A stretch of 64,000 nucleotides of DNA from Dichetophora obliterata (lineage: Eukaryota > Arthropoda > Insecta > Diptera > Sciomyzidae). Positions 54,161-64,000 of this stretch are shown piece by piece. The notes beneath the pieces are model-generated. The model worked only from the letters and a program-made list of their open reading frames with translations, was not told the origin of the DNA and did not search any database. The stretch covers positions 16,187,379 to 16,251,378 of the forward strand of contig OY986440.1 in assembly GCA_963920525.1 (NCBI GenBank), written 5' to 3'. The first letter of the stretch is position 1. The number at the start of each line of letters is the position of its first letter. The position numbers and the translations under genes are program-made.

Positions 54161-55330
54161 TAGAAGCACTCCTTTTATTTTTGGTCCAGTTTTGTATGGG
54201 ATGAACGCACTGTGCTGCATTCCTTTCTCTTTTTGCTCTGTTGATAAATATCATTGGAAATTGAGAATTTGAAATAAATTGGACAGAGAAGAAAGGTATG
54301 GTAAAATCGAGGTCAATAGACATTAGGGGTAATCACGATTCTTGCCCGTGCATTTGAGAGGGGCTTGACGTGATCACAAACAGACGTGACTGAATAAGTT
54401 TAGGAGTTGATGCTAATCAGATATACATAAACTTTTATACATGTGCCACACCTCATTGTGTGCTTTTCAAACGAAGTGATAAAGTATATATTCCTCTTGC
54501 TCAGTACGCGTGAGGTTACAAATAGGGTTCAAATCAAAATCAAAATCATAATTTTAAAAGGAAAACTTTAGAAAATTCTAACAATATTTTGAAAAATAAA
54601 AAAAGGGCAGATTCTTGATCAGTACAAATGTCATTATGGTAGAAACGAGGAAAAATTAAAAAAATTCCCAGCAAAATGGCGGCTCCTCAAAAAAGGTAGC
54701 CTGTTTTCATATGTATGTTAAATTTTCAGAATTTTTAAAAAATGATAAAAATAAAATTTTTGTTGTTTCCTGCCATAAAGGGATACAGTAAGAATATTCA
54801 TGCCAAATTTCAAGAAAATCGATCGGTTTGAACTCGAGATAACAAACGTTTCGAAAAAAGTAGTTTCGAGAAAAACACGTTTAAAATTAAGTTTCAGCTA
54901 GTCGAGCCGCTCGAGTTGCCACGACACTAAAATGGCTAAAACCTAAAAAATAATTCGAATTTAACAAAAGCTTTTTAAGTAGATACTCTTGAACATACAA
55001 GGTGTAGCAGTTAGCAAATGTATAAGCTGGCTACAACAATTTGTATGTTGAATATTCATTTAAGTTGGGTCGCTCGCTTGAATAAGCTCTTCTCAAAACT
55101 ATAAAAGTAAAGAAATTAGGGGTATTCATGATTCAGTGCATTCGCCAGTGCAGTTAACTTCTAAACCACTTGAGAGCGGGCTGACATTTTTTTACTATTG
55201 CACAGAAAAAAATCGCCACATGAAAACCTAATAGCGCAGAACAAATTTAAGAAGTTTTCTCTATGGTTTTAACCCAAAAAAAGTTTAAAAGGGAAATCTA
55301 ATTTAGCTTCTAGGTTTTCTTCTTAATTTT
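54161..55330. other. Intergenic sequence, no gene seen
   Basis: 54380-54530 has text like the common tail modules (GATGCTAATCAGATATACAT then AAACTTTTATAC). Otherwise nothing is recognised. Confidence 0.4.
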
Positions 55331-55742
55331 GACGGCCTTTGTAGTCTAGTGGAGAGTGCGCTAGACTCTCAACCCAGAGGTCCCTGGTTCGAATCCGGGT
55401 TCGGGCATGGCTCTTTTCACTTTCTTTATTCTTTCCTACATTTAAGAATTATGGAAAACTAAAAATCCACAGCTAAATTGTGGAAAATGTGGAATTAAAG
55501 GAATGGAACAACTAAGGGCTGGAAATGCTTCCCGAGTTTAAGGCAGAACACTAGCCTCGGTTAAAAGCTATTCAAATTGTCTTTCACGGTTGTTTCGCCT
55601 AATCAATAATTCACATGTTGTTCCAATCAATTCCTCTAAATAAAAAAAATAAAAAACTATCCCTTACCTTTCAGGTCAAAGACCAAACTTTGTTTGTATA
55701 AGGCGCATGCCTTGGTCCTTTGATCTTAAAAAAAAAAAAAAA
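55331..55742 (+). mobile_element. tRNA-derived SINE, family A copy 4 (full length)
   Basis: This is the only plus-strand copy, so it reads directly. Head: GGCCTTTGTAGTCTAGTGGA, then CTAGACTCTCAACCCAGAGG and box B GGTTCGAATCC, whose T arm pairs CCTGG with CCGGG. Body: TCGGGCATGGCTCTTTTCAC, AAGAATTATGGAAAACTAAA, a GGAATTAAAGG block, TAGCCTCGGTTAAAAGC, TTTCACGGTTGTTTCGCC and TTTCAGGTCAAAGACC. The tail is an A-run at 55728-55742. Total length is about 412 bp. The anticodon-loop reading CTCTCAA suggests a tRNA-Glu-like source, but the anticodon stem is too eroded to be sure. Confidence 0.93.
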
Positions 55743-55934
55743 GAAGAAACTTCATGCAGCTACTAGCTATTTTATAGGCAATTAAGATAATTTAAGTAGA
55801 TAATAATTTAAGAAGATTTTTTTATGAAAATATAAGAAGTTTTCTTCTTAAAAAATACCTCTCTTTCTGCGGCTTTCATACCTCTTGTACTAAATTTTAA
55901 TATTTAATAAAATTTAATAAAATTTCATTTAATA
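55743..55934. other. AT-rich spacer
   Basis: No feature is recognised. Confidence 0.4.
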
Positions 55935-56390
55935 TTAATTTAACATTATATATTTTTATTAATGACATTAGTAATTGTTTCATAAACTCAGAATTCTTGA
56001 TGTTTGCTGATGACTTAAAAATCTTTTCACGAGTTGGTAGTGCTACCAATATGCTTGCTTTGCAATCCGATATAAATAATCTTTATGAATGGTGTTCCCG
56101 AAACCATTTATCCTTGAATATTGATAAATGTTTTACAGTTTCTTTTTCTAAATCAAATACTTCAATTCAAAATCAATACAACTCCAATAGTCAACCTTTG
56201 AAGTCTGTCCCATTAATTAAAGATCTGGGAGTTATATTTGACTCCAAATTCAGGTTTGTCTATCACTTAAATTAAATAATTCCAAAAGCTTATTCACTTT
56301 TAGCATTTATTTAGCGGAATAGTTATGAATTTTCTGATCCATACACGCTTAAAATTCTTACACAAGTCTGGTGAGGTCTAGATTTTGAGG
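55935..56390 (+). mobile_element. LINE RT fragment (motif C onward)
   Basis: IFINDISNCFINSEFLMFAD then DLKIFSRVGSAT contains the catalytic Asp pair (FADD, about 56005). It continues WCSRNHLSLNIDKCFTVSFS, KDLGVIFDSKFRFVYHLN and, past a TAA at 56273, YSLLAFI and SDPYTLKIL up to about 56350. Both ends are cut, and no tail or target duplication is visible. Confidence 0.85.
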
Positions 56391-57112
56391 TGAGGTCTGA
56401 CTTTATTGCAATTTCGACCCTGCTAAAGGTTTCATCAGAAATCTTGCAATAAAATCAGAACAGTTAGAACAGTTAATTGTTCTTACTTTGACCTAAAGCT
56501 CAATAAACAATTTTAAACTATCAAACAACTAGATTTTGTATTTAAAATCAAGTATGATTTAAACTATCAAACATTTAGAATTTGTATTTAAATCATATAA
56601 AATCAACATAATAAATAACAAGGTCATTTAGAAAAAACTTTAATGAAAAACATTTTGATAAGAAATCTTATTGAAAATATGTGGCACTATTTTTGTCTGT
56701 GTGGAATTATGAAATGTCTGAATACACATAATCTACATAAAAAAAATTCAAATTTCGTATTGCTGGTTTTCTTCAAATAAACTTACTTGTAAACTAAAAG
56801 CATTTCCAAATTTTGGCTTCATTAGGAAATAACTTTAGAAGTGTAAAACAGTTCAGAAAAAAAATTTTAAATTCCATCAACCCATTTATGAGATATTTTC
56901 AGTCAAACCTTCTTCAAACAAACTGTTCCATGGGTTCGCTTAACAACTGTTGCAATAAGCTATAGAAAAATAAAAATTTTTTCAATTATCTAGACTAGAA
57001 AACCCCCTTCATCGAAAAAGTTACAAAAGATCCAGCTAGATCCAGATTGGCTGTTAAATTCTGATACACACGTAATATGTGATTTTTCATGTTTTTTCAT
57101 TAAGAACATATA
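56391..57112. other. AT-rich spacer, no gene seen
   Basis: AACTATCAAACAACTAGATT and AACTATCAAACATTTAGAAT (about 56514 and 56570) form a short direct duplication. Nothing else is recognised. Confidence 0.4.
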
Positions 57113-58734
57113 GAGTGGCTCACAACGAAAGTCGGGCAGGGATTTCTTAGCACTTTCGCATCGGTCTCAGAAATGAAAATGAAATATGACTTGGAGTAAA
57201 TATTTTTTCAAAACATTCTTTATTGGTGAGCAAAATTAAACAAAAACATAGTTAAAAAATTTGAACATAACGGTAAAACAAAATTTAATCAAACTAAAGC
57301 TTTGAAAACGAGCTCACATTGAAAGTCGGGCAGATAAGGAATTCAATGCTTAAACTAAGAATTTAATATTTTTTTGAGAATCTTTTTTCTTATATGACTG
57401 TCAGCAGCCTTTTTGAAATGGGCGCAACCAAATTTTTAAAAACTTCAGCTCCAATCTGATTCCACTCTTCACTTAGGATACTTTTTTTTTAGGATTGGAT
57501 CTTTAGTTGCCCATCTTTGATACTGCACTCAGGGTTCAAGTTCATCTCATAGATGTTCTATAACATTTTAATCTGGGCCTTGTGAGGTTGTTTTTATGAC
57601 ATTTGGACAAATATTAAGTACACAATTCTTTACCAAGAGCTTCAGGTCATTGTCAAAAATTATCTGCAATACCTTATTTGCCCGCACTTTCTTTTACTTG
57701 CGCCATGAGAATGTCAAGAAACATATTTTTGTCCATTATACCTTCAATAAAATGAATCCTTCCAACATCAGACGCAGCCCCAAACCATGGCTGATCCTCT
57801 ACCATGCTTAAACTTATGTTTAGAATTTTTATTGCAAAATTCGTCATTCGGTTTTCACTTTCCATCTGAACCATATAAATTAAATAAACTCTCATCGGTA
57901 AGCAAAACCTGTACTAAAAGTTTATTTTTTAAAAGTGCTAAAGATCCTTTTGTTTTCTGTTTTATTAACCTTGCTCCAGAATAGAAAGTCTTTGATCATC
58001 TGCTTATGCACGAAATTGGGACGTTCTATTACATTTTTCTTTCTAATACAGTGCTTTTTTCGTGCTACTCCTCAATTTAAACATTTTTTCTCAAAACTCT
58101 TCAATTTGTTTCTGAGAGTACACTCTTTTTCAAATTGAGTTTTAACATGACCTCTAGTTTAAGAGTAAATAAAAATGGGTATCTTAACATTTCTCTTAAA
58201 AAATACCTTTCATCTTTGGAACTAAGTATATTTTTAGCTACTGTACGTTATTTACTGCATATTCTCTTATCTTGTGTATAATGCTTGACTATATCGTGCA
58301 CTGTTGATTTACTTTTTAAGGCAATTTGTGAAATTTGTCGCTCGGATTTTCCTTTCAAACAATAATCTATCACGATCTGCCTTTCTGCCAGTGTTGATTG
58401 ATTCACTTTTCGAGAAATGTTTATTTTTTTAAGTTTTGCGTTTGACTGAAGTTATTCCAACAGTAGTAAAAAGTTGTAAGCAGGAATAACGGTTTAAGGA
58501 CCACAATTTGCATTTTTTCTTTACTTGCCTGACTTTCAATGTGAGCTCGTTTTTATAGGTTTGTTTCGATTTAAATTTTTTTCGCCTTTATGTTCTAATT
58601 TTTTAATTATGTTTCCGTTTAATTTTGTTCACCAAAAAATAACGTTTTGAAAAAAATATAAATTGTAATATTCTTCATACATTTTTATTTCTGAAATCAA
58701 TGCGAAAGTGCTAAGAAATGCCTGCATATGACTG
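57113..58734. mobile_element. Tc1-like transposon with long inverted repeats (IR/DR type)
   Basis: The element is 1622 bp, flanked by TA at 57111-57112 and 58735-58736. The inverted terminal repeats are about 230 bp: left 57113-57340, right 58520-58734, sharing TTTCTTAGCACTTTCGCATxG, AAAATTAAAC and GAGCTCACATTGAAAGTC. Within the left repeat the outer motif GCTCACAACGAAAGTCGGGC (about 57118) recurs as the inner motif GCTCACATTGAAAGTCGGGC (57311). That is the direct-repeat pair inside inverted repeats known from Tc1-family members. The outer right copy is eroded. The interior carries a broken transposase on the minus strand. Confidence 0.9.
57375..58440 (-). pseudogene. Tc1-family DDE transposase, degenerate
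   Basis: Frames change several times. On the minus strand from about 58440: an N-terminal HTH (KSERQISQIALKSKSTVHDI), later LLTDESLFNLYGSDGK with the first catalytic Asp (about 57895). Next comes GRGSAMVWGC-like text, then IFDNDLKLLVKN with the second Asp. GPD, a stop and NVIEHL retain the Glu region (the family consensus has Trp after it). The C-terminus is WNQIGAEVFKNLVAPISKRL. At least three shifts and several stops exclude activity. Family transposases cut at the inverted repeats and insert at TA. The intact-looking short frames on the plus strand here are shadows. Confidence 0.87.
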
Positions 58735-60497
58735 TATAATTTTACACAAAGTTTGACGCCTGAAAGAGTGGAAAATTTTTAACAAAGGGTGGAAATGGGT
58801 TTTTCGCGCTCTATTCGCAATACATACTTTCCAAACAAAAAAAAAACGAGTCAATTTGGATTGTTTGAAAAGAAGTACGCATAGTCAAAAATTAAAAAAA
58901 ACTTGACCACTTTTCAAAATTTACACTAGAAAAATAAATTTAATTTAATTAATTTTATTAATTAATTATTAACTTATAAATTAAATTTAATTAATAAAAT
59001 TAATTAATAAACTTAATTAACTAAAAAATAAATTTAATAAATTGAATAAAACAGTTTTTCTCTAAAAAAAACCAGACACAAGAATAATTTTGTCTTAATT
59101 AAAAATCCACCTGAAGTCGCATATGTGAGTAGCTTTGAACGTTTGCTGCCCCATTGTGTAGCTTCAGCAGATTTAATGCAGATTTAATGTTGATTTTTCC
59201 CGAACGTCTCGAAGTTTCCCTCGCTTGCGGATTGATTTTATTTTATTTAATTTTTTTTTTTTCTGATATTCAACATTGAAATATTATTGCTTGTCTTTTT
59301 TCTCTCTTCACGAAGTTGCTTGTCTGGTAGCGCGTTGCTCTGGCTGGGCTGGGTTGTGCTGCTGCACCGATGACTCTTCATGTAATTTATTATCCACGAA
59401 AGGGATTCCAATGAATCTAGCATTTATACGAAGATAAACGCCGACTCAATCTCAATGATGTGCTGTGGACAAAGCAGAAACACATCATTTGCATGAACAG
59501 GGTCGGGTCAGTGGTGACCGCCGTCGATCCAGCCCTGAGTATGGTGTACATTTTTTATTCAAAATTTTTGCAAGCCGTTGCAAAAACAAAAAAAAATAAT
59601 TTTGGCTATTAATATTTTTTATGTAATATTTCTGGAGGGGATTGTAATGAGTGAGTATTTCTGCATAAATTTCGCATAAATTTTATATTTTTCTTACTCC
59701 AGGGTACAGGTTTTTTCAGAGGCTGTCTGAAGTGTTTCTCTTTCTAACTTCTTCACTTTTATAATTCTGCAATTCAAAACTTTGGTTACACTTGCATCCA
59801 AAATGTTTGGATTGTAATAGGTTTTTGACCCCAAATGCCCTATCACACTTTGAGCGAGTATTTTCTCAACCTAAAAAATGTAACGCTACGATTTGGTAGT
59901 AAAAAATCGCCTATTTTTCAAATCATTCCAAATTGAGTGTAACGGCAAATTTATACTTAACCTATTAATATTTAACCAACCGGAGTAACTTTTGTGTTAT
60001 ACAGTTTAGTTTTTCCCCTGGCTACTTCTATGCCTATCCAATTATATATTATAGTTATAGCATCTTTGTATTTTGTAAAATTTTATATTGAATACACTAC
60101 TTGAATGTTATTAAAAAGAAATTTATTGAATTGACGAAACGATACGTTAGAGAAGATTATTTGAAGGGAAGGAATATTTTTAGGATATATTATATCAATT
60201 TTTAAAATACAAATTCAACCTGATTGAACAAGTAACAAAGCATATAAAGAAAATTTTTATCAGCAGGGGGATATTAAAATAAAAGCATAAACACATCATA
60301 AGTAATATAACACCCTCTCTCAAGCACATAATTGAAGTTCGGTTTTAAGTCGTTGATACTTCTTATAATCCAGTGATTTTTTTAAGTATATCATATAGCT
60401 GAAATTCTGTTTAAAAATGTTAACTTTGAAGACGTAACCTTTCACCAATTTTCTGTAGACTAAACCTGATGCCCAATCAGCATGTGATTAGGGGCTG
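58735..60497. other. AT-rich spacer with a palindromic AATTAA tract
   Basis: 58925-59045 is built of TTAATTAATTTTATTAATTA-type palindromes that can form an AT-only hairpin. 59310-59560 is more balanced in composition (GGCTGGGCTGGGTTGTGCTG) but shows no coding frame. Nothing else is recognised. Confidence 0.45.
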
Positions 60498-62748
60498 AGC
60501 TAGCACAGATTTCTATTTGTAACAAAAATATGTTATAATTCGGTGGTATTTCAGTTTTTTTTTTTTAAATAAATTTAGTCACAAATGGGTTGTATTAAGG
60601 TTTCACATAAGTAATTTGTAACAAATCATTTGTTTTGTTGCAAATAAGTTTAACTACGGTGTTAATTATGTTACGAATAAATGCACTTGTTGTAAAAATG
60701 TTTCATAAAGTTTTGAAAAAATAAGTAATTTTTACGTTAAATTAACATTACTACATTTCTTTTTGTAGCATCTATAAAAAATGTTTGTGTACTGTAATTG
60801 TAACAAATACAGTAACGAGTAAGCAACCTAGATGCAACTAAGTTTCTTTATGTTCATATTAAGTTATATCAATGTCACAACAACTAAATGTTCAAAACTT
60901 CGGTTTGAAGATGTTTTTATTAAGTTATAGGGAAGTCACTACAATAAATGTTTCCAATTTTTCTGTGACGCACTTAAATGCCATAAGCAAAATATAAATT
61001 TAATTGCTTACAAAAAATTCTGTGTTGCTTGTCAATTTCTTTGTGTAGGCTTCTACTACCATGTAATCTATTTTTGTTTTATTTCAGCGTTCAACGAGAC
61101 TATCAAATTAAACAAATTTTTCGTTGAATCGCAATGCATCATTGAGAAATTATGAGAATTTGTTTTGTTGCAAGAAGGTTCAAATGAGGTTGTTATTTAG
61201 TAACAAGAACATTGGAAATAGTCATTGCAACCTTATGCTGCATTGAGGTTATTATTCAGTTGCTACAACTTTAGGAAACATTATTATAACTCAAAAAATG
61301 TAGTTAGGAAAAATAACGTTGAATTGAGGTTTTTATTAACTTGCAAGAACATTGAAAATAATCATTGCAAACTTATGCTGTTATAAGGTTATTATTCAGT
61401 TGATGCTAGTTTAAAAAACGTAATTGTAACTTATAAAATTATGCTTGATATAATAACGATGTATTGAAGTTATCATTCTGTTGCAAGAACTTTAGAAAAA
61501 ACCATTGCAACTTATATAATGTAATTAGTTACATGAACGTTGTATTGGAGTTATAATTCATTTGCAAGAAGTTTTGAATAAAACTGTTGTAAGTAAATGC
61601 TGCATTAAGGTTATTATTCAGTTGAAACAACTTTAAAAAATAGTTGTATCTTTTGATATTTAGTTAGTTGCAAGAACTATCTATTCAGGTTATTAGTCAG
61701 TTGCAAGAACTTTGGAAAAAAGTGTCTAAAAACTTCATACTCGCCATATTTGATTTTTTTTCTACACTATGAAGTTTGATTGGTATAAATTTAAATACGA
61801 TTTTCTTTAGTATTTATAATTTTCTTTTAGAGTTTTCAGTGCGATATGACAGTAGGAATTCAAAAAAATATATTTTGCTATATATTAAAGATTATTAAAA
61901 TTAAAAACTCGAAATATTTCTTATTTCCAAATTATTTTAACAACTTTTTTTTTGGGTAGCGTGTGAGTTTTCTAGAGGTAAAACATAAACATTCATCGAC
62001 AAAATGGCCTTTGTCGTAAAATTTTAGTGTATAAGTCTTCATACCTTCAATTTTTGTCTTTGACTTTTAAAATACACTCCAAAAAATTATCACTGGTTTA
62101 ATGAAAATTATATTAAGGAATTTTGTATGCAAAACATTTTAAAAACTTTTCAAGAACTTATTTTTTTCAATAAGGAGTATTTACGTCATCAGTACTCCTT
62201 CCTTGTAACAAAATATTTGTTTCATTCACGTTACTTCACCTGAATTGTAACGTAAGAATAACACAATAAAAACTTTTTTGGATGTTTCAAGTATGTTTCA
62301 TCTTTATCATCAGTGGCGTGCAACTTAAGTTTGTACCAACAACAAATTTATAACATTATTATAAAACATTTTTCGCCTAGTTGCAACCCAAGTTGTCAAG
62401 CGCTACGGAAGCGAATTTCCACCTAAATGGTGGTGCAAAAAAAGTTCACCAAAATTTCTTCACATGAAACATGAAGAAGAGAGAAAGAAGAGGAAAATAT
62501 ATAATACAAAAATATTATCGTTTTAAAAAAACTGATATTTTGAATAACTTTTCCTTTTAAATTGTTTATCTAGCTAAAAAACTGCGGGGGCAACTGCCCC
62601 CCTTTTCCCCCGCTTCCGACGCCAATGCAAGTTGTTACAAAATAAGCGTAAAATATCTGCTTTTTCAGTTGTAATTACGTTACAATTACGATTTATATCT
62701 GTATTGGCGACTCTTTTGCGACACTTTTACAACCTTTTTGTGCTAGCT
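60498..62748. mobile_element. Candidate 2.25-kb repeat-filled element
   Basis: AGCTAGCACA at 60498-60507 and its reverse complement TGTGCTAGCT at 62739-62748 bound a region rich in TTGTAACAAA, GTTACAA and TTGCAAGAAC motifs, including the tandem array at 61195-61735. The terminal match is only 10 bp and no target duplication is obvious, so the boundary call is tentative. No transposase frame. Confidence 0.4.
61195..61735 (+). repeat. Diverged tandem repeat, 60-80-bp unit
   Basis: AGGTTATTATTCAGTTG and variants recur at about 61245, 61386, 61608 and 61685, with weaker ones at 61198, 61327, 61465 and 61546. Each is followed by CAAGAACTTT and ATTGCAACTTAT-like text. Confidence 0.7.
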
Positions 62749-63426
62749 GGGGGAGACCTTGGTAGCTTTGGCCCTTTTTTTAGGACCTATATTTCAGAAG
62801 ATAATTAACTTATTGAAGAATGCATTAGCTTCAGGGGTGAAACTAAGGGGGTGGGTGATAAAGAGGGTAAGCTACAAATTAAATTTTTTTAAGAGTCGGC
62901 CTAATTGTTATCTTATTGCTAAAAAGTATTGACTTGTATTTAAAATACTTATGAGGACATCAAGTATTATGTAAAGTACCTTTTGTTTGCCATTTTCACC
63001 ATCAACTACACCAAAAACGCAAAAACAAATTGTAAAAAAGCCCAAAATTCTCCATACAAAATCGGGCATTAATTCCTAGGAAAAAATGCCCGAAATTTCG
63101 GGTGATTGTACAATTTTTTCGGTTGTTTGTGCTTCGAAATTTCGGGTCTTTTTTGCAAAAAAAAAGAAAAAAAAATGTAGACCCAAAAAAACGGACGTTT
63201 TCGCCAAATAAAAATATGGAAAACGCCCGAACTTTTGTTTACCGAAAAGTTGCGATATTTTAATTAGTTTTTATTACTGTTATGTGGATCAGCGTTTTCA
63301 AACTTATTGCATCGAATCATTGAAGATAGCAATAAAACCCATTGCAGAAGCACTGATATATGAGGCCTTGACTTCAGTTGGCTATTTCACTTTAAATCAT
63401 ATCCGTATGAAGTTGATATGCTACTA
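62749..63426. other. AT-rich spacer, no gene seen
   Basis: AAATTTCGGGTGATTGTACA and AAATTTCGGGTCTTTTTTGC (about 63095 and 63137) are short repeats in 63050-63240. No coding similarity. Confidence 0.4.
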
Positions 63427-63701
63427 TTTTTTTTTATTAATTTTTTTTAAGAATCAAGGCATGCGCCTTATACAAACAGGGTTTGGTCTTTGACCTGAAA
63501 GGAAAGGGATAGATTATTTAGAGGAATTCATTGGAACCATACGTGAATTATTGATTAGGCAAAACAACCGTGAAGGACAACTTGAATTGCTTTTAACCGA
63601 TGATAGTGTTATGCCTTAACCTCGGCAAACATTTCCAGCCCTTAGTTGTGTTCCTGTTCTTTTATTCAACATTTTTCACAATTTATCTGTGGATTTTTAG
63701 T
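63427..63701 (-). mobile_element. tRNA-derived SINE, family A copy 5 (5'-truncated)
   Basis: The tail is a T-rich run from about 63427. The body matches the other copies (GGCATGCGCCTTATACAAAC, GGTTTGGTCTTTGACCTGAA, GTTATGCCTTAACCTCGGCA as printed) up to CTGTGGATTTTTAG at 63699. The tRNA head is missing. A 69-codon plus-strand frame ending in it is not a gene. Confidence 0.88.
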
Positions 63702-63769
63702 ATGTTTGGTATTCCTTTAAGTTTAAAGGAATTTTTAATCCAAAAAGTACTATTTCCTTAATCCCTACT

Positions 63770-64000
63770 TTAGTTGAATTTAGCTGGGTCTTAAGCCCAC
63801 GTTCCTGAAAATAACTTAATTGCATTCGTAATGATGCAAAATAAGCGAAGCCTCATTAACAACTAAGTTGGATGAGTGGATGAGGTGTTGAACCAGCACA
63901 TCAGAGGATGTGTGTTCAAATCACGAACATTTCAGTTCAGAAATTTTTTATTTTAGTTTAATTTAGCTGGGTCTCGAACCCACTTTTTTGCTTGCTTGCT
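63770..64000. other. tRNA-like heads, possible third SINE type
   Basis: On the plus strand, TTGGATGAGTGG (about 63862) and TGTTCAAATCAC (about 63912) sit at box A to box B spacing, with a TGTG/CACG T-arm stem. On the minus strand GTGGGTTCGAGACCC (63968-63982) is a good box B. The phrase TTTAGCTGGGTCT occurs at 63780 and 63963, so the segment between is duplicated at about 183 bp. The window ends inside this structure. Confidence 0.45.

Noticed and set aside
63284..63493. 69-codon plus-strand frame
   Set aside because: It ends inside SINE family A copy 5 and has no motif.

Overview
The window reads as repeat-dominated DNA from a higher fly (Diptera), possibly a tephritid fruit fly. The signs are: very AT-rich intergenic sequence; many LINEs of the CR1/Jockey, R1 and RNase H-bearing types; Tc1-like and hAT-like DNA elements; and a tRNA-derived SINE whose body I recall, without being able to check, from tephritid genomes. 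No gene that I can defend as a host protein-coding gene is present. Every long open frame belongs to a retrotransposon or transposon. Nothing resembles a bacterial or phage gene system, and there is no CRISPR array.

Layout. 1-1610 is an uninterrupted TAGTT pentamer array. 1.6-13 kb holds a LINE tail, an RNase H-bearing LINE split by a SINE, a PHD-finger ORF fragment, a second-type SINE and a 534-bp inverted-repeat element. 13-15.4 kb is a tandem-repeat block flanked by CAAGCA-rich DNA. 16-26 kb holds a truncated SINE, two different tandem-repeat families (one split by a LINE), a 400-bp hairpin and a small MITE. 26.7-30.6 kb is the best-preserved LINE: an intact ORF2 of 965 codons, a 5'-truncated ORF1 and a poly(A) tail. 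31.7-40.5 kb carries a hAT-like element, a Tc1/mariner-like element with a LINE nested in its terminal repeat, a second type-B SINE and a foldback element. 40.9-45.4 kb has two decayed LINEs placed head to head. 45.8-50.3 kb is an R1-clade LINE with ORF1 and ORF2 joined by an ATGA stop/start overlap; its 5' end sits on an AC-repeat. 51-64 kb holds more LINE fragments, three more type-A SINEs, a GC-rich MITE, a degenerate Tc1 transposon with long inverted repeats, and a large repeat-filled element.

The pieces do not form a pathway. They record successive insertions: SINE into LINE, LINE into tandem repeat, LINE into Tc1-like element, MITE into LINE. The most informative observations are the long TTAGT array, the type-A SINE family with one dimeric tRNA head, the R1-clade element with its coupled ORFs and probable AC-repeat target, and the nested insertions whose target-site duplications can be read. 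A few stretches (about 3.8-4.5, 26.1-26.7 and 33.2-33.7 kb) look like ordinary unique fly intergenic or intronic DNA, so the window may lie in a large intron or gene-poor region.
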